Below are positions 45,225 to 58,804 of a stretch of 64,000 nucleotides of DNA, in pieces. Every line of letters starts with the position of its first letter. The stretch's first letter is position 1. Below the pieces are notes generated by a model. It was given only the letters and a program-made list of their open reading frames with translations. It searched no databases and was not told the DNA's origin. The DNA lies in contig OX485805.1 in assembly GCA_950295325.1 (NCBI GenBank), forward strand, positions 51,670,758-51,734,757. Reading direction: 5' to 3'. The stretch is from Polytrichum commune. Taxonomy: Eukaryota; Streptophyta; Polytrichopsida; Polytrichales; Polytrichaceae. Made by a program: the position numbers and the translations under genes.

Positions 45225-45330
45225 TGTCGAGGTGTGTTGTTTATGTGTGACTTTGCTATGTTTTAGTTTTGTTTGTTAGTGGTGGTTGGTACTCGAGCTG
45301 CAGTGACACACGATCGCTATTTACACGACA
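45225..45330 (+). repeat. 106-bp unit A, second copy, at the element's right edge
   Basis: Identical to 44784-44889. It ends CGACA and is followed by GGTTT, matching the GGTT that precedes the 5' LTR. Confidence 0.9.
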
Positions 45331-45335
45331 GGTTT

Positions 45336-48300
45336 GTGGGCCTATCTCCTTGCCTTTGTGGGCTTGAACCATTAGAGACCGGTATGCAGTGGCACCAATA
45401 ATGACACCTAAACTTGTCACTCCATGGGCTTGGGTGGTCCTTCTTCATGGGGAACGGTTCAAGACAGTAGAGTGTTGGTGATTGGGAGGCGTTTGTAAAT
45501 CTTGCTTTTGGGTGGGGTGTTGGTTTTAGCACCCTCTACCTTATAACGCCCCGAAACGGAAGGGTGTTGGGGTTTAGCTTGGGAGTCATACCCACACATC
45601 ATACCCAACTGCTACAATTCCGTCAACGGGGCCCGGAAAGCCCCCTCAAACTGGAATAGCTTGAGTATATTGCGGCCCAACTTTTAACTCCTCTACGAGA
45701 TAATCAACCATTAATTATATCTCACATTCTTTGACCAAATAGAATCCTAGGTTCGATTATTTCTATGTAAAGCTCCATATATTGTGAGATATTAGTTTTG
45801 ATCATGAGACCTTGTGTTTATGAAGCTCATATAGAATGAACGTGTGGGACATATAATGAGACTACTCCCCTCTAAAATAATTCTACTTGATTTAGCACCC
45901 CCTTTGTGTTTGCGGTTGGTGTACAACACGTGAACATGCCCTTAGAATGTTATCATTGGTAGGATACTCATGACTCATGAGGTAATTCTAATCACTTCCT
46001 ATAGCAATGATTCTACAACATTTAAATTCTAATCAAACCTTGGTGTTAGCCTCCTAATAAGGCCATGCAATTATTCAGTGGATTTTAAACATTTAATATC
46101 TCTTTCAAAAGTCACAATTTAAATATATAAAAATTACACACACTCCATAGTACCATGGATGACTCTTTTTTACGAACAAAAATAATCACATTTACCTCAA
46201 GTCAAGCCATGTGTCAATCTTAGATTGGTTGAGACTCTCTTGAATCATGTGTGAAAACTACATTTTGGCACTAATAAAGACGAGAGCACCCTCTACGGTA
46301 TATGTTATTGCAAAATTCAATTGACAAAAATGTGTACTTAGTGTAGCCCATTCTTTCTTGAGGAAGCCATAGTAATAATTTTCAACTAAAATACCTAGTC
46401 AAGGTCACTGACTTCATACACCTTCTAGACACATGATGCAAGGTATAAAATACTATTCAAGTTCATTCATTAAACTTCCCAATCTTACTCTAACAAAATC
46501 CCAAAAGACATTTTTTTAAGGAGTTGCCTCTTTTTCACTTCTAGTTTCCAAACACATTGCAGTAGAAGGTTTCCTATTTCATCTTTATATGTGTTGGAAT
46601 GTAGTTTCCATTTGGAAAACAAGTGGGTCGTGGCGAAATTTGAGCATGACATGTGGCAAATCTTGAGTGGGGTAGGAAATGATTTTGTGTTGGAATAGAA
46701 AGCCTTCCACGGTATTCATGGAAACTTGGAACCGTACATATATAGAACCTTGTCCAATTTCAAGTTTTACATGGTTCAAAGAAGACCTTTTGTGAAATTG
46801 ACTCCTTCGTTGCCACCATTGACAAATAATAACAATAATGTGGATTTCTTATTGATGTTTCAATCCCACAAGGCCAAAAAGAATTCACACCTTCCTTTAA
46901 AACTCAAATTGAAGGAGATATTTTCAATGTGAGCTTTTGTTGCAAAGAGCACGCACCTTCCAAACACATGATTCGGAAAGATAGTGGGTGGGACAACCTT
47001 TTTGTATTGTCACCTATGTAACTTTCCCAACCACTCTAATAACCCATCATTTCAATTGTAGGTCAAGTTCCGTGCAAGTTATCTTTGTTGACCATAAACC
47101 ACAATCAAAATTCTCCATTCACATTCACGGGCGTCTTGGTCCTTTCCAACCCCCTCTCTCTTCTTGGGAGACTTTATTGTCCTTGTTGTAAGTAAGTTAA
47201 ATTTGTATCCCAATGCAATGATATTCAATTGCTTTTACTCCGAGGTTAGTTAGCTTCTTAAGGTTGGAATAGGTATACTAAGCACCTACTTTAGATCTCG
47301 TGTTCAAAATCGGTCCAATGGACTTCCAAAAAGTGGTAAGAAGTTACCATGTTGGACCGGGAAGGGCATATGAGCTAATGCTTTCTTTTCATTGTTGCCG
47401 TAAACAACATTCTATTTCATCTTTACTAATGTTGGAATGTAGTCTCCACGTGGGCTTCAAGGAGGTCTCAACCAATGTAGGATTGACACATGGCAAAGCT
47501 TGAGGGGAAACCAATTAGTTTATGTCAGATTAGAGAGCCCTTTGTGATATTGAAACGGTAATGTTTTGCAAAGGTCAACATGGCAATCTATGTGTTTATA
47601 TACAATGCAAAGAATGTCACAAAATATAGTTTGGCGAAATCAATTGCCTACATTGGTATGTGTGATTAGGTTGCCCCGTATGTACCAAGTATTGACAATC
47701 ACATCTTTTAACCATTTACTAGCACACTAACAAAACCCAGTAATTATTTTGTTATTATGGTTATTACATGGATGAATAAACAAGGCTATAAGTGTCTGTG
47801 ATCTTATTTTTACCCAAGGGTAATTTGCATGGGTGATGAAGCAACCTATCCATGAAGACAACCTACATGTGAGATTATGCTAGGGTCTAAGACTAATTAA
47901 ATTCTAAAAATCAAGTGACCTAATTGGTCGTGCGCAAAAAATTGACCCCAAGGAACTTACACTAAGGTGCAAGTCCAAGCCATGAAAAAAAAAATGTGGC
48001 ATTAATATGACATCACCATCATGCCAAGTCTTGTTGGTCCCAACTTGAGAAATACTCCTTGTAGTTTGAGAAACCGATCTTCAAGCTTGGGTCTAATCAT
48101 GAGTCTGAATGTAAGTTTCACTTTGAGCTATTTTGAACCCAAAGTTTCTTAAAGACGGATCCTAATGTAAAACCATCCTAAGGTAGACTTGCCTAACTTT
48201 GTTACATATCTTAATCAAACACCTATATTTGAGTGGTATGCGGTTAGGTGTGGCTCCAAGAATGGACACCCCGAATATTGCGTACTTTAAAGGGACTGGA

Positions 48301-49114
48301 CTACATGGTCAAAGTGAGATAAGTGATTTAGACTCAACAATCAACATGATTGAGATGACCTACACGACCATTTATTGAGCAAGAGACAATTCACTTTGAT
48401 AATGAATTGAATATTCACACGAGCTTCAAAAATTACAAGGCAAGTGGCTACGGCCTTGATTTAGGTTGCTAACCATTTTGTACTAATCATGTGTTTCATA
48501 TCGTAAGGTAGAATGACTAAAAATGATGAATGACCACTACTAGTGCCCTAAATTAGGAGTAGAAATCTTCTTTGTGTGGACACAAATTGACTAAAAATGA
48601 TGGCCCAAAAAGGATGTAACGATATGTTGGATACAATGACTGGTCAAATAGGTCTTGTTTCGCACCACTTGAGATCACTTTTGGGTGTCAACGAGTTCAC
48701 CGTTTTGTGTGCATTCCTATGTAAAGTTGGATATTTTGATGCTCAAATTAGAGAAACTCTAGTGTAGAAGTAGGGGGTTTGACTTACTTGCCTCTTTGGC
48801 ACAATATAATTAATTATATATAGCAAATAAAATTATGAAACAACTTGCATTCCTTGTCATTTCCTCGTGCAAAATATAACATAATTTGAAGCCACTCTTT
48901 GTAGCCGACATCAGCTTATTTTCACCGTTTTCCGTATCTCTACCTTACATACTAGGAGAAGTGGGCTAGTTGGGAAAAAAAAAAAAAAAAAAAAAAAAAA
49001 ACCATTTAGGACCCATCTACCTTAATTAGACATTTGATTATGAGTCAGCAACTTAGAAAGAACCAGCTCACCTATACAGCTGTCTGTTCATTGGCCCCGT
49101 TCGTTCGCCTGTAG
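45336..49114. other. Intergenic with dispersed repeats, no gene recognised
   Basis: 45590-45905 is related to 11531-11865, and 46880-47090 to 8240-8660. A local pair of related segments (about 46565-46680 and 47400-47510, with GTTGGAATGTAGT) lies between. A poly(A) run is at about 48976-49002. Confidence 0.55.
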
Positions 49115-51790
49115 CCACGGGGTCGTCCTGGGAACGGGCCGGGTAAGGAGAATGGACCCGTTCTCTCCTTCCTTGCGTCCCACTCCCTCCCCTCCCTCAT
49201 TGGTACAAAACCCTAGCCGAGCATCCTCTCCTTTTCACTTGCCGCTTGTGATCTCCGTCTGTCTCGCCATAGCCAAGGCTTGATCTATTGGCTAACTCTT
49301 CTCATTCGGGCAGCATTAGGTACTTGGTTTTTTACAGCAGTAGCGAACGCTTTGTGTATTACAGGGCATCCTAAATCATGGCGGAGCATCTTGCTTCGGT
49401 TCTGCAACCTGGGGATCTCCTCATTCCACTCGAACATAGGAGTATCATGTATGTCGCTGCTTTGGCCTCCGCAAGTGGCCAACCGCGAATCGACCGTTGC
49501 TGCTCGCGAGTATGTATCAGTCACCGGGTGGTGTGCTGCGGAGCAGCACGAGAAAAGTCAGCAGTGTCGGTATTGCAATTGGTGGGAGCGCTTTGAGGTT
49601 AGTTCTATGTGTGTGTAGTGTTTACGTAGTTGATGTACTCAGGTTGAGGAGAGGTGCCTTGGCTGAAGTAAGTCGGTTATTTTAATGGACGAGGATTTGT
49701 TACGTTACTTATATCGCATAGATGTATAGTGTGTTTATGAATAGGATGGATAGGTCTTCTTTCCCGTAAGACTGGAGGGGGTTTGCCTAGGTGTCGTTTG
49801 TCTAAATACTTCCTCGTGACAAATGTTTTCCCAGTCGAGTTGGGGTTTGTGTCTAGTTTCATATCAGCCGTAGTGTGGTGCGGGGCCTTTTGTCACTAAG
49901 ATGTTCTCACGGTTATTTACTCTTGTGTGTTTAGGTTCCTAGTCACTAGGCCAACAAGGAGTGTGGCGCGATGAAGACTTTGAAAGATTACGAAGGCTGA
50001 ATGACTTGTTGTCGGTGAGTTTGCGTCTTCACGATGTTAGCCTGGGTCCTTTTTTTGACGCTTTTTCTATCTTTTTGGTATACTGAAAATGGATGAACAC
50101 TAATTTCTTCTTTTCATCATGTTGACAGGGTCTATAGTTCGGGCGCAGCGGCTTTTCGTTGCCTAATAGGCTCTGTGTGGAAAGAACACCTCAGGCCTCC
50201 TCAGTCGGGACAGGATTAGGACAGAATTACTTGAAATGTACAGGGTCATGGGAGGCGTGGCTGCCGGTCTCATTGAAATGTACGGGATCTGCGAGCGATT
50301 TATAAGCATGGCGTCTCCGACGGTTCTTCCGTAAGTTTGGCGGCCGCAGTTTAGCCATGGTGATATTGTATATATGAACCTGGCGGACTGTATGGTCGCG
50401 GACCTTGCCCTTATGGGTGCGCTTACGGGGCGGGTCCTACCTTAAATAAAGAGAAAATTTGATGGTGGTGGGGGAGATAATTGGTCTCCCCAGGTTTTTG
50501 TCGGTTTGGTTGGTTTTGTGCTAACTGCTTCGGAGTGTGCATTGTGCAAAGCGTCGACCAAGATGTCTGTCATTATCATCGAGTGCAGGGTAAACGCTCC
50601 ATAATCAATGGGGTGTTATGACATAAGAACTACATGCGAGGCGTGGCTGCCGGTCAGTACAAACCCCATATCATGTGCATATATCATAAGAGCTTTCTCA
50701 CATCCAGAGAAGAGCGATGATCATTTTCTCTCCTGGTAGGGTAAGATACTATTCATCATCTTTCCACTTGACGAGCGACAAGTTGACGTTCCAAATAGCA
50801 AAGTGAGAGCCCCACTCATCCTTGACCTTTGAAAGGGCAGTGCGCCGGCGCTCGTACATGATTGAGTTAAACACATCTAACGATTACGGGCATCCTCAAC
50901 ATACTCGGAGGTAGTTTGCCTCCCCCTCACTGTGAGCAACTTCTAATTCTACATGTGTTAGTTATTGTCAACGGCATTCCTGAAACTTTTTGCACCTACA
51001 ATCTTCTTCAGCACTTACAATCCTATGCAATCCTAATATAGAAAGCTCTTTTGCAGTGCACCCATCTCTCCGCAGCACCCTTTTCAGCACTTCTCTTCCT
51101 TTGCGTTTATGAAATCCTTCCTACCACTGTTATGAACTTGTATGGTTATTTATTACCATTTGCAAGCGTTTGAGGCATGCATGAGCTTCTTATGCTCTGA
51201 GTGCACAATCCCATACCACAGAGCTATGGAACCCGTGGGCGATTATTGTCTTGCTTTCCAGTTAATCATTCAAGTGTACTTATCTAGAAAGGACACGTTG
51301 TTGTAGATGTGGAGTTGGTTCTGTTTGTTGGTAAGTTGTCCAAATTGACGCAGTTTATTTTCAATGTCTGCGTCGTTCAGAGTTGCCGACGTGTCCCTGC
51401 TTTTTTGTGGCATCTTTTCAATAATGCACTCCTGGTAAATTATTTTACATGTGTTTTGTACTGCTCTCAGTTGCTCCAGAATAAAGTAAGTTGTGATCTG
51501 GACAATTTTGTTCTTTCAGTTTGAACTCAGATTCTTGAGTTCGGCGTATTTTCGTAGTTTCAAGGATGTAGGCAATTTGCTTGGGTTGTTACCCTCTGAT
51601 TAGGGCATAGGACATTAGGTTGGCTTTGGAAGGTGGGAAAAAGATGGGGTTGCTTGTAGTTTTTCATGGAGGTGGTATGTTTGTATCATGCTTAGATAGT
51701 TGTAGGTCCAGAATGATTGGAGCTGGCGCGAAAGACGGCTCAAGTGCAGTGCGATCTGGAGCATGGTGAAGATCAAAGAATCTGTGTGCT
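49115..51790 (+). other. Duplicated locus of unknown function, copy 2
   Basis: Collinear with 13645-16215. A 72-codon ORF at 49378-49596 starts with the conserved MAEHLASVL and encodes a Cys/Arg-rich segment (RCCSRVCISHR); its counterpart in copy 1 changes frame in the middle. The start codon context and several intron-like borders are shared, but I recognise no protein family. It may be a long non-coding RNA gene pair. Confidence 0.5.
50400..50437 (+). other. Conserved 38-nt hairpin in duplicated locus, copy 2
   Basis: Same stem (GGACC-TT-GCCC with GGGC-G-GGTCC) and loop as 14874-14911, again followed shortly by AATAAA (about 50445). Confidence 0.6.
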
Positions 51791-53389
51791 TGCTGAGAAA
51801 CGCTGGTACTTCTTTGAATCCGTTTGACTCTGTCTTACAGTTGAAACCGTGTTTTTATGCATGCATGCCCTTTTCATGCCTTAGGAGAGAAGTTATCAGT
51901 TTTTCGATGCTGATAAATGTCGTTGTATTCTATTTTACAGGGAATGTATATTATATTGGAATGTTTGCAAATACTCCACGCTATGTAGAGGCTGGGAAGG
52001 GGAAGGATTTATGAAGGATATTCAGCTTGGTCCTTGCACCAAGCATGGCATGGCATGTTGTGTCAGAGTCTCCAGGTAACGACTCATGATGAACGTAGTT
52101 GAGAGATTTCTCAACACCTCTGTCGTCGGCGGACATTGTCTACTAATGTAGGCAGAGTAGTTGGTTTCCTGCAATTCATTTGTGGGTGAAGAACATAAAT
52201 GCAAAGCTTCTACTTCAAAGCAAACGAAATTCCTCTGCAATATTAGTCCTCAACTGTAACAGGCAAAATTACAGCATTTTGATTTTGAAAATCAAAACCT
52301 TTCAAGCAGGAGAGAAAAGTTGCATTTTTGCTCATAGTAAAGTTTTTTTCTTACTCACATTCCACGTCATCCGAGTGTGATATTGAACAAACATCGGAGA
52401 AGTTGCGGTTGCCAATCCTATAATGATGCTTGTCACGGATCTGAGCACTACATTCTCATTAAGTGCATTGATCGTGCGTGAATGGCATTCTCAGATTTGC
52501 ACCAGAGTTTTTTGAAATGATCATGGACTCTGAAACGTTTCAAACAAACTAAGTTTTGTAGAGCATTCGTTGCAGCAATTCGCATATATGTGTAACCAGA
52601 CTGCTCAATCACCCAATTCTTTTTGTCATTTGTTTTTTAAGTCTCAATTGCAATGTCGTGTTGGTGCACTAAGAGAAGTGGCAGCAATGATGTGGAAGCT
52701 ATTGAGGAAAGGCGCCAATTATGGAGAGCTGAAGGCATCTTCGGGTATGGCAGAAAGAGGCGTCATCATGCAACCCATATATATATATATATATGAGTTA
52801 TCGCTCCAAGCTGAACGATGAGCGCAACAATGATCAGCGTTTTTAATAGTGTCACTTTTCGAACAGCACCACACATGTGGGTTGCGTTATACAGTTATAT
52901 ATATATGGATTCTTTCGGCAAGAGTAGTGCATGCCACAAAAGGTGTTGCATACATCAAAGGGTTTTGGAGAAGAAACGCAAGCACCTGTAGAAGATTGTG
53001 TTATTAAGCAAGGGGGCGAACGCAAAGCAAAAATAACGATGGAGATGCCTTTTTTAACTACCATTCTTACACAGTTCACTTATAAATAAGGCTGGAGAAG
53101 GTCACTTGAAATGAAAAATGTACGAAACCTTTGCTTGCTTTTCCTGTGTTAAAAGCCCATGGGAAGTGGGCCTTCTTGCAAAGTGCCAAAGTGCCAGTCT
53201 ACAGCATGAGTCTCCAAGGGGGTGTGGCCTGGGTTCAAAATCCATTGGATAAAACTACCACAAAAAGAGATGTGCAATGTGATACTGAAATACTCACGCG
53301 GTCCGGAATATTCACAAAATAGAAGGGTTACACGCTTCTGCATCTACAAATACACCTTGGAAAACGCTGAGAGGTGGAGGTCGGCAAAT
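51791..53389. other. Intergenic, no gene recognised
   Basis: Short open stretches without recognisable domains; (TA)n tracts at about 52780-52793 and 52895-52904. The right part may include the 3' UTR of the minus-strand gene that ends at 53390. Confidence 0.45.
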
Positions 53390-56300
53390 CTAACGATGCA
53401 ATTGTGTAAGAACAAAGAGTGAGGCCGATGACAAGAAAATGGACACCGAATAGTAGAGCAAGTCCATTGTGCTTGTGATCACTACTGTCTTGCTCTTCTC
53501 AAACATTTTGACGAGGAGGATCATCACAATGACGTGCCCCAGCTTTGTTTTCAATGCGTCTAGGGATGAGATGCGCATCCAGAGTGGTCGTTCCTGCAAT
53601 TCAATACAAAAATGGATGGGACACATCCACATGCATCAGGTTCACAAGCAATATGCACACTTGTCACTCTGCACTCTGGAGACTAAAAATGTTGATGGAT
53701 ATAATTGAATGTGACATCATTACAAAACTTCGGAGCAGTATTGCAACACCGAGTTTGAAATGGTGTTCCTATTGGTAGTGAAATGCAATTTGATTTCTTA
53801 AAAATTGAAAGAGCAAGAAACTGAATCAGTGATCAGGCCAGAAGTAGTGCTTGACAGAAAGCACTATCCGGTGAAGCCGATCAATTATTCCTGACATGTA
53901 GCAGAACTGCTAACAAACTCACCAAAACACAAAATATCTGACTGGCTTCGTCTCATACAGGCAGTGATTTTTCTCTAAGAAGGTTACCACAACCTATTAT
54001 GAAACCCTCACATCCTATCTTGAGATGTAGTAATTCCAATGCATCATTTCCATTACAGGTCACAAAGCACCAAATGGCAAGCAGGAGAAGATTTCTGAAG
54101 TGGAGGGTCATGTTTTACCTTCAGAGCAAACATGCCAAATAATGTTGTGTTCTCAAGAGCTCGATCAGAGTCCGCATCATACGTTCCATTGCTGATGAAT
54201 AATCCGTAGAGTCCCATTCCGAAAATAAGCATCACTGTCCCCACTAGGTATACATCTGACCTCAACAACCAGAGTTTTATTAGCCCATTGAGGTCAGGAG
54301 AAGTATAAAAGTTACCTTTCAATTGTTCCACTTTTGCTTCCAATAACTGATCCCTCTCAACAATATCCATGAATTTTTAGAGGGAAGGTGCCACATCATT
54401 GAAACTATGACTACATATAGTCTACCACAAACAAAGTAAAATATATCAATCCTCCCTTTTTCCCTCCCTCTCATACTTGTGATTTTATCCTGCTCTCTCT
54501 GCCTTCCTTTCTACCTTATGCATTCCTTACATCTTCCCTTGCCCTCATATACATGTATATTGTGTTCAAGTAAGCTCTAGTAAGTTCCAAGATTAAGACT
54601 CTATTCTAAGGAAAAAGCAAAATCATGCAAGAAGCGATGAAATAACCAATGAAAGTAAGGGACATGCAACTAAATAATTCTTTTTAGTACGACCTTGTAC
54701 ATTTAAATCTTTCAAATTAGTTTCAATGGCCATGATTGTCCGAGGAATGCGCACATGACTGATGAGATCACTATTGTAATTATCCTAGCCTTATCCCTAG
54801 CTACCATACCCCCCTCATTTTCTTTTGCACTCATTGATTGCCATGATTTGATTTTCAAACATATCACCAAACTAAATTACCCCAAACAAAGCAATGATGT
54901 ATGTGATTGACTCTGAAACTGTAATAATCTCTGTCAAAAACTGGGAACTTGAGGACTCACCCACAGCCTCCACTAGTCGAAGGATCACCTTCCCTGTGTG
55001 GCGGCCATACATGCACATCCCAAAGTATGCAACAAACGAGTCGAATACAAACCCACACCCCTGCAACAAGAGTTTTAAAAATCATATTTTGAATGACAAG
55101 TTTCCCAAGGCTCATTGTGCCACAACCTTGAACCACATTCCATGGCCATACTATCCAAGCCTCCCCTCATATGGTTAACCTTAAATAGACCACATGTGTC
55201 AAGGGAATTGAAGGGTCTACATTGGAAGGTGCCATGGAGGAACATTTTACAACTGCACTTAGATTCACAACTAAGGTAGACATGTGTTATTCAAATAGTT
55301 TTCTCTATGCACCCACTGGTCATAGGATATAAAATGCGCAATTAGTGAGTTCAAATCGTGCCCGTAGCCATTTACCTCATAAATCTTGGAGGTCATATGA
55401 AAGTCTTAATTAACTATCAAAGTGAAGGTTCTCTGGCTCATTAAGCAATCATATTAGGTCCCCCCACTCAAATATAAGTGTCCAGATTATTGCTATCTTT
55501 GATTTAGGCATGTCTACCTTAATTGTTTGTTGGTACCCCTTATCATCTCATTAGCACTAGAACCATGTTCTATGTCCAAAAGAGATAACAAAAGGAAGAA
55601 ACAAGGGATCCACGTCATGGCAAAAGTGAAGTATTCCTCAATCACATGGCTCAAGTGCAAACTTGCAATTGCATGAGAGCACATGAGAAGTCCCCTTGAA
55701 GAAGGTGGTTCTCTCATACATGGGCATGCAACTGCCTTCCATGTCTCAAATGTCTAAGTGTGACAATAAAAAACTAGCTTGGCAGCCACCTTCCATTGTC
55801 AAGCTTCTAAGTGTTTTGATGACTACCCCACTTGCCACGGGAGCCATTTCCCTATTCGGGCAACTATCCACTTGTTAGTTCGAATTCCCTTGCACATGAT
55901 GCTACCACCATGTGGTAAATCACTTCGTTATATGAACTAAACCCCCATAGGAGATTCTTTTTTCTTGCACTTCTACTGTCCCCATTAAAAAAACCCATCA
56001 CATTGAGACTGTTATTGCACAATTGCAAAGGAGAAGTCCTCTTGAAGAAGGTTGCTATCTTTGTTGTATGTTTGCATGCAATCATCTGTCATCTATTTCT
56101 CAAGCATCTAAATGTTGTGGTGGCTCTAACCTACTTGGCAACTACCTTCCATTCTCAAGGATATAAGTGTTTTGTAGTTTACCCTACTTGAGAGCCATTT
56201 CCCTAACTTATTATGGACAACTATCCAGATGTTGGTTCAAGCTCACCTGCAAGTGGCGCTTCCCTATGTGGTTCACATGGTTCAATGAACTGACGATTGA

Positions 56301-57634
56301 TAGGGGATTTTTTTTCCCTCCGTTTCTGACCTCAACATGGAAGCCCTGTATAACTAAGGAAGGCTTCACTTCAGATTCTCAAGTTGTAGGTTACATGAAA
56401 ATAATTCTTCTGCGAAAGGAAAGATTCGAGATGGAGTGTCACCTTAAGAAAGCAGAGCAAGGAGCCAGCCAGAGAGCCGACGACAGCCATCAAGGTGAGG
56501 AACCGGAAATCGAAGATAGCCTGCACAAAAGCATCAAAACAAGGAACAGGATCAACCCCCCAAGCTAATCGGGGCTGCACTCAAATGCTTGACCAAATTG
56601 CCACATTAAAATGGAGTCTCCAAATGCTGCACATGTACCCTCCCCATTACGCTTTTCGCTTGAGAACAACGAGATGTTGTCTCTTGCGGTAATTACACCT
56701 ATAATTGTCTTTCAATTCATATGAGCATATTTTCTATTATTATAATCACTTATTTTTGTTGGCTCTTGTTAGTAATTGAAAGATGATATCAGCACATCTT
56801 AGCATACTTAACTATGCTCGGCGTTCGTGCACGCACTCAACGACCTTGATTCTTGCAACTTTGTTCTTGAAGCTAGAATAGTAAGAGAACATCTTTACAC
56901 ATGCTTAAAGAATGCTAAGAATTGGGTAACACCTTTGGGAGCCTGGTTATGGCTGAAAACCGCGACGTCCTGGGTAAGTTCGGTGTTATGGGGATGTCGA
57001 GCCGTTGATGCTGGGAGCCAAGCGGATTTACGACGCTCATTCACCATCAACTATATACCTACAAACTACTATCGAACCACTATCGATGGTTAAGTCGTTG
57101 AGCTCGTGCGGATGGTTTCTACAAATGAGGTGACCTCCAACCATGCTTCCCAAAAGGATTACCCAATTCAAATGAATCAACTAAAGGGACCTAACAAACA
57201 TGGAAATTCTCCGGATAACGCTCACTTACCCTCTCAATTGCGCCTTCAGCTTGAGAAATCCAGGCCTGCTTACTCGGAGGAGGATCAGGAAGAACAACCT
57301 CCCCTTCCACACCACCGGCGGCAGCAACAGCGGCTACAAGAAGGGGCGGTCCTTGCGCAATTCCATTCTCTTCTGCTTGTGGCGATGGTGTAAGCTTCGT
57401 AACAGATGGAGAAATCGCGGCAGCAATGGACCCGTCACTTGGTTTTCCTGCACCGTTGTTGTCCGGGCTCACGGCACTGCAGCATCGGATGTGGGTCCTT
57501 GGAGATTTCGGAGATGGCAATTGCTTAATCCTCAGTTGACTAAACGAGCTGCGTGGAGCAAGCTGCTTCCTCTGCTGCACAAGATAGGAATCCTTGAGTG
57601 GCGGAACGAGGTGGAGTGTCGAAGAGAGCGCCAT
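53390..57634 (-). CDS. UPF0114 family membrane protein, chloroplast-targeted, five exons
   Basis: Exons on the minus strand: 57634-57230, 56520-56443, 55060-54961, 54255-54119 and 53593-53390, giving 307 residues. All introns are GT-AG, with strong donors GTAAGT after exon 1 and GTGAGT after exon 3. Residues about 1-120 are Ser/Pro/Ala-rich and poor in acidic residues at the start (MALSSTLHLVPPLK), as in a chloroplast transit peptide. The rest follows the plant UPF0114 family: FDFRFLTLMAVVGSLAGSLLCFLK (first membrane span), LRLVEAVDVYLVGTVMLIF and MGLYGLFISN (second), LFGMFALK, then LKTKLGHVIVMILLVKMFE and a last span around YYSVSIFLSSASLF. Four predicted spans in all. The function is not established. 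A CTC-rich microsatellite lies just upstream of the ATG. Confidence 0.92.
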
Positions 57635-57660
57635 ATCAGCAATCCCCCATTTGCACCACG

Positions 57661-57690
57661 AGTCCAGGAGGAGGAGGAGGAGGAGGAGAA
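57661..57690 (-). repeat. (CTC)n tract in the 5' UTR region of the UPF0114 gene
   Basis: GAGGAG repeats on the + strand, read as CTCCTC on the minus strand, 27 bp or more before the ATG. Pyrimidine-rich tracts at this position are common in plant 5' leaders. Confidence 0.7.
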
Positions 57691-57694
57691 GTAG

Positions 57695-58804
57695 AAGAAG
57701 CAGCGAAGCGATTCACTGCTAGTCGTTTCTTGCACAAAGTGGCACAACGTTTTTCAGTGCAGATTTGGCGCGCATTGGGTGGCAAATTGATGTGCAATGT
57801 TGGTAGTGGTGCAATTCAAAGACAATGGAGTGCACGGAACATGGTTTTGGGGATTGCTTGAAAACTGAAGAGGTTACTTAGTATAATAAGTGCAATTTGG
57901 TGATTATGGAGGGGTGGCTGCAGGTGAGTAGAAGATATTCGGTACATCGGGCATGCATTCAACATCCATTCTGTATCCACTCCTCCAAGTTTGATTTGAC
58001 CAGATGCAGACACCATTCTCTGGTTTTCCAAGTGACCCACACTACTTTACAGATGTGGGCCTATACCAGACACTTTCAACACTTTTGGCCGTTGGATGAG
58101 ATCGCAAATTGTCTCATTCGGTTTGCAATTGTGAATCATGAAGATTGTTGTTTCAAGCATCGAAATTGGAGTGGAGATGCAAAGGTTGTAATTAAGAGGT
58201 TAAAAATAATGATTTTTCCTTTTTTATATATTAAATAATCACATAAGCCCTTCTAATTGTGTTGACTACTGTGATGTCCAGTCTCAGCATAACACATGTC
58301 TTTTTTGTGTTCATAAGAAATTACAAATCTTGCAATGCATCACTCAAATATAGGTGTTTGCATAGGAATAGTGTTTGATAAAGGTCTGCATATGTTAAAA
58401 AATGAGTTCTTATGTGGTCACCCTTCTTAATTGGACACCCACGTTTGAATGATATATGACAAGGTTAGTAGTTCATAATGTTCTCTAAGTCGGGAGGCAA
58501 GGGGGGGGGGGGTGTTTCTCTTGTCAAAACTAGCAACTCCCATGACCTATTGAATTATATACTCTCTAACACACGGAATGCTAATTGACTCATGCCCTGA
58601 TCACACCAAACTTTCCATCTACTTCTACCTGTATAATTTATGGGGATTATGTTGAGAAGTAGATGCTAGCCCACCACTTTTCACATTATTACAGTTAGAG
58701 ATAATGATGAATGGTCTCTAAACTGGCCAGCGTGATCAACCCCTCATCAAGCTACAACTAGCTTGGGGTACTAGCTCAATGACAACTTGGCTATCAAACT
58801 CAAC
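57695..58804. other. Intergenic, no gene recognised
   Basis: Probable promoter region of the minus-strand gene, followed by AT-rich DNA with a G run near 58501-58511. A 113-codon open stretch at 57897-58238 is His/Cys-containing but matches nothing I know. Confidence 0.45.

Larger units (their letters stand above)
35438..45330 (+). mobile_element. Ty3/gypsy LTR retrotransposon carrying a cytosine methyltransferase and a PHD finger
   Basis: About 9.9 kb: 5' LTR 35438-35770, primer-binding candidate 35771-35783, 1.5-kb leader, ORF1 37269-41333 (Gag, protease, DNA methyltransferase), ORF2 41353-44499 (reverse transcriptase, RNase H, integrase, PHD finger), polypurine tract about 44772-44783, then a composite 3' end. 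RT, RNase H, then integrase is the Ty3/gypsy order. GGTT occurs immediately before the 5' LTR and immediately after 45330, consistent with a partly preserved target duplication. Both ORFs are uninterrupted, and the two LTR copies differ at one of 333 bases, so insertion was recent and the family may be active. Integrase is followed by a PHD finger and no chromodomain was seen. Confidence 0.95.

Noticed and set aside
49378-49596. A confident protein-coding gene for the 72-codon MAEHLASVL ORF
   Set aside because: The frame is not preserved in the second copy and no family is recognised, so it is reported only as part of the duplicated locus.
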